A stretch of 7,843 nt of DNA from assembly GCA_021799325.1 (NCBI GenBank), contig JAJZAS010000048.1, positions 1,343 through 9,185 on the forward strand, read 5' to 3'. Within the stretch, counting starts at the first letter, position 1. Each line of letters opens with the position of its first letter. Below the pieces are notes generated by a model. The model saw only the letters and a program-made list of their open reading frames with translations, did no database searches and was not told where the DNA came from. Origin of the DNA: Bacillota bacterium. Its GTDB lineage: Bacteria > Bacillota > Bacilli > Alicyclobacillales > SLC66. Both the position numbers and the translations under genes were made by a program. Of this stretch, positions 6,392-7,843 are shown piece after piece.

Positions 6392-6445
6392 AAAAAATGG
6401 CTGTCCCTAATATCGCAAAAGTGATGTTAGGAACAGCCATTTTTT
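6392..6445. terminator. Bidirectional intrinsic terminator between convergent MBL gene and gatD
   Basis: A 19-bp inverted repeat (6392-6410 with 6427-6445) pairs at 18 positions, with one C-A mismatch at 6405/6432. The core TGGCTGT/ACAGCCA is flanked by A6 on the left and T6 on the right, so both strands end in a U-run. A 16-nt loop separates the arms. It serves the plus-strand SEDS-MBL transcript and the minus-strand murT-gatD transcript. Confidence 0.93.
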
Positions 6446-6451
6446 ATGTGT

Positions 6452-7189
6452 TTAACCGATTTGCATCCGTTTCAAAATGGAGCGATGAGCTTCCCATTCC
6501 AATCTATCATCCAAATCGTTCAGATCATCTGAATACCCTCTGTAGCGAAGCGCATTCTGGATCAGATGATCAGCCAAATGCGGATTTTTGGGTAATAAGG
6601 GTCCATGAATGTACGTACCAACAATGCCCTTGTACTGAACGCCTTCTTTCTGATCTACCCCGTTATTGCCATACCCTTTTACTACTTTACCGAGTGGAGG
6701 ATAATCGTGCATGGTTCTACCTCCGTGATTTTCAAAGCCAACTAGCGTCCTCACCGCACCTTGCGCATCGCTGTTCCACTCAATGGCAATATTGCCAATC
6801 AGTCGATTTTTGCCCGCGCGGGTCGTCATTTCAATCAAATGCAATCCAGGAACTTTCTCACCGCTAGGAAGTTCATAAAATTCCCCGAGCAATTGATATC
6901 CGCCACAAACTGCAAGTATGGGTAAGCCAAGATCAATGGCACTTAATAGATCTTGACGATAGGCCAAAAGTTCCTTCCCAACAATTGCCTGTTCCCTGTC
7001 AGATCCGCCACCTAAAAGCACCAGATCCGCCTGATCAAAATCGATTTTCGTGCCCAGCTTGACAGGTAATATTTCCACAACAATGCCACGTTGCTTTGCC
7101 CTAGTCGAAAGCACCGAAAGATTTCCCTGATCTGCGTATAAATTTAATAGTTCAGGAAACAAATGCACCAAATGCAAGATTCTAGTCAT
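6452..7189 (-). CDS. gatD: Lipid II isoglutaminyl synthase, glutaminase subunit GatD
   Basis: Glutamine amidotransferase subunit that releases ammonia from glutamine and passes it to MurT, which amidates the alpha-carboxyl of D-Glu in lipid II to D-isoglutamine. The 245 residues match the usual length of GatD and the CobB/CobQ-like class I glutaminase fold. Nucleophile Cys95 lies in LAVCGGYQLLG, the catalytic His195 in GTYIHGPLLPKNP, and FENHGGRT is at 152-159. Arginines at 124 and 129 lie where the S. aureus protein has its lipid II-binding Arg128. The start ATG overlaps the murT stop by 8 nt (ATGACTAG), typical for this obligate pair. It acts at the inner face of the membrane. Transcription ends at the bidirectional terminator. 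Confidence 0.96.
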   Translation of the reverse strand: MTRILHLVHLFPELLNLYADQGNLSVLSTRAKQRGIVVEILPVKLGTKIDFDQADLVLLGGGSDREQAIVGKELLAYRQDLLSAIDLGLPILAVCGGYQLLGEFYELPSGEKVPGLHLIEMTTRAGKNRLIGNIAIEWNSDAQGAVRTLVGFENHGGRTMHDYPPLGKVVKGYGNNGVDQKEGVQYKGIVGTYIHGPLLPKNPHLADHLIQNALRYRGYSDDLNDLDDRLEWEAHRSILKRMQIG

Positions 7190-7843
7190 TTGTCACACCC
7201 TCTCGCAGCAATTCGCTTAGTGGATGCAGTGCCGTATAGGTCGACAATATATAAACCGGTTGAACATATCCCGATGTTTCTTCAACCATTTGCGACAGTT
7301 TGTCCAGTACTTTGATCTTACTCCGATCAACTCCCGCATAAGCGAGCCGCAAGGCCATATCCAGCCCCCTTGTTCCTGTGCAGATCCATGTCTCACAAAA
7401 AGACCTGGGGAGAAATTCCTCAATATTGATATCCCATAACCAGGACACATCCCGACCATCTGCATCATCATCATTGATAGCGAAACACAGCACTTTTTTC
7501 CCATCGTCTTCTTCCATCGCGCGAAGCACGCTGTTCGCACCTGTTGGATTCTTGACGAGTGCCAATGTCCGCAAAGAAGTACCCACGAAAACCTGAAACC
7601 TTCCCGTAGGCGCCTCGTAATTCACGATCCCTTTTCGAATCGTAGCAGGTGACTTGCCTAGAATCCTTGCTGCACTGATTGCCGCGAGCAGGTTATATTG
7701 ATTAAATATCCCTTTTACAGGAGAATCGATCGCATATACTTGGTTATCTTTAGATACACTTTCTTCAACGAGTAACTGTTTGGTCACCCCATCGTACTTT
7801 CCCCCAAAATCCGGTACAGGTCTTAGAAAATGACCTTTGGGAC
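7182..7843 (-). CDS. murT: Lipid II isoglutaminyl synthase, ligase subunit MurT, 5' end cut by the window edge
   Basis: Mur-ligase-like subunit that activates the D-Glu carboxyl of lipid II with ATP and amidates it with ammonia from GatD. 219 complete residues are visible, the C-terminal half of a protein of about 440-460. From the edge they show the end of the inserted Cys-rich ribbon (PKGHFLRPVPDF), the Mur central-domain segment FNQYNLLAAISAARILG, and the MurT C-terminal domain (DUF1727) with LVKNPTGANSVLRAM and DGRDVSWLWDINIEEF, the latter holding the conserved Asp proposed to be catalytic. A GTG at 7787 is internal and the frame is open to the edge, so it is not the start. One oddity: where the ribbon usually has CPxCG, the visible part reads PKGH, so one zinc-ligand cysteine is missing. 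It overlaps gatD by 8 nt. Confidence 0.95.
   Translation of the reverse strand, partial: PKGHFLRPVPDFGGKYDGVTKQLLVEESVSKDNQVYAIDSPVKGIFNQYNLLAAISAARILGKSPATIRKGIVNYEAPTGRFQVFVGTSLRTLALVKNPTGANSVLRAMEEDDGKKVLCFAINDDDADGRDVSWLWDINIEEFLPRSFCETWICTGTRGLDMALRLAYAGVDRSKIKVLDKLSQMVEETSGYVQPVYILSTYTALHPLSELLREGVTND

Noticed and set aside
6397..6867. Plus-strand 156-codon open frame opposite gatD
   Set aside because: It starts inside the bidirectional terminator and lies antisense to a convincing gatD. The composition and Cys/His-rich residues are those of an antisense shadow.
7785..7787. GTG as start of murT
   Set aside because: The frame stays open to the window edge and the residues upstream match the MurT ribbon region, so the gene simply continues beyond the window.
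1..7843. Mobile elements, CRISPR, riboswitch or defence genes
   Set aside because: No direct-repeat arrays, transposase or integrase motifs, tRNA-like sequence or conserved riboswitch leader could be seen; no gene-free stretch exceeds about 185 bp.

Overview
The window reads as ordinary chromosomal DNA from a low-to-moderate-GC Gram-positive bacterium (Bacillota, Bacilli-like). The support is the gene set: a MurT/GatD lipid II amidation pair, a SpoVE/FtsW-type SEDS protein, a RodA, a DedA protein and a GlnR/TnrA-like box in front of glnA. Strong GGAGG-type ribosome binding sites and intrinsic terminators fit this. A more precise placement (for example an Alicyclobacillaceae-like lineage) would be a guess. 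No rRNA, tRNA, CRISPR array, insertion sequence, prophage or toxin-antitoxin module is visible.

Layout, left to right. The 5' part of nfo (endonuclease IV, minus strand) runs off the left edge. Next comes glnA (minus), a class I glutamine synthetase of the GSI-beta type, with its own sigma-A-like promoter, an upstream GlnR/TnrA-like palindrome and a wobble-stabilised terminator whose U-tract overlaps the predicted nfo promoter. Upstream of glnA, also on the minus strand, are rodA and a DedA-family gene 23 bp apart, probably one operon. A divergent intergenic region of about 180 bp follows. On the plus strand, an FtsW/SpoVE-type SEDS gene is coupled by a TAATG overlap to a metallo-beta-lactamase-fold hydrolase gene. 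A long bidirectional terminator separates this pair from the convergent murT-gatD pair on the minus strand; murT runs off the right edge.

How the genes fit together (inference from known families): four of the eight genes act in peptidoglycan assembly at the lipid-linked stage and a fifth may recycle the lipid carrier. MurT-GatD amidates lipid II using glutamine, the two SEDS proteins polymerise lipid II, and the DedA protein may return undecaprenyl phosphate to the inner leaflet. GlnA makes the glutamine that MurT-GatD consumes, although it may simply be a neighbour. I did not find an undescribed system. The points most worth checking are the DedA gene, whose homology starts upstream of any canonical start codon; a GSI-beta enzyme behind a GlnR-type operator; and complementary substitutions at conserved SEDS positions in the two paralogues.
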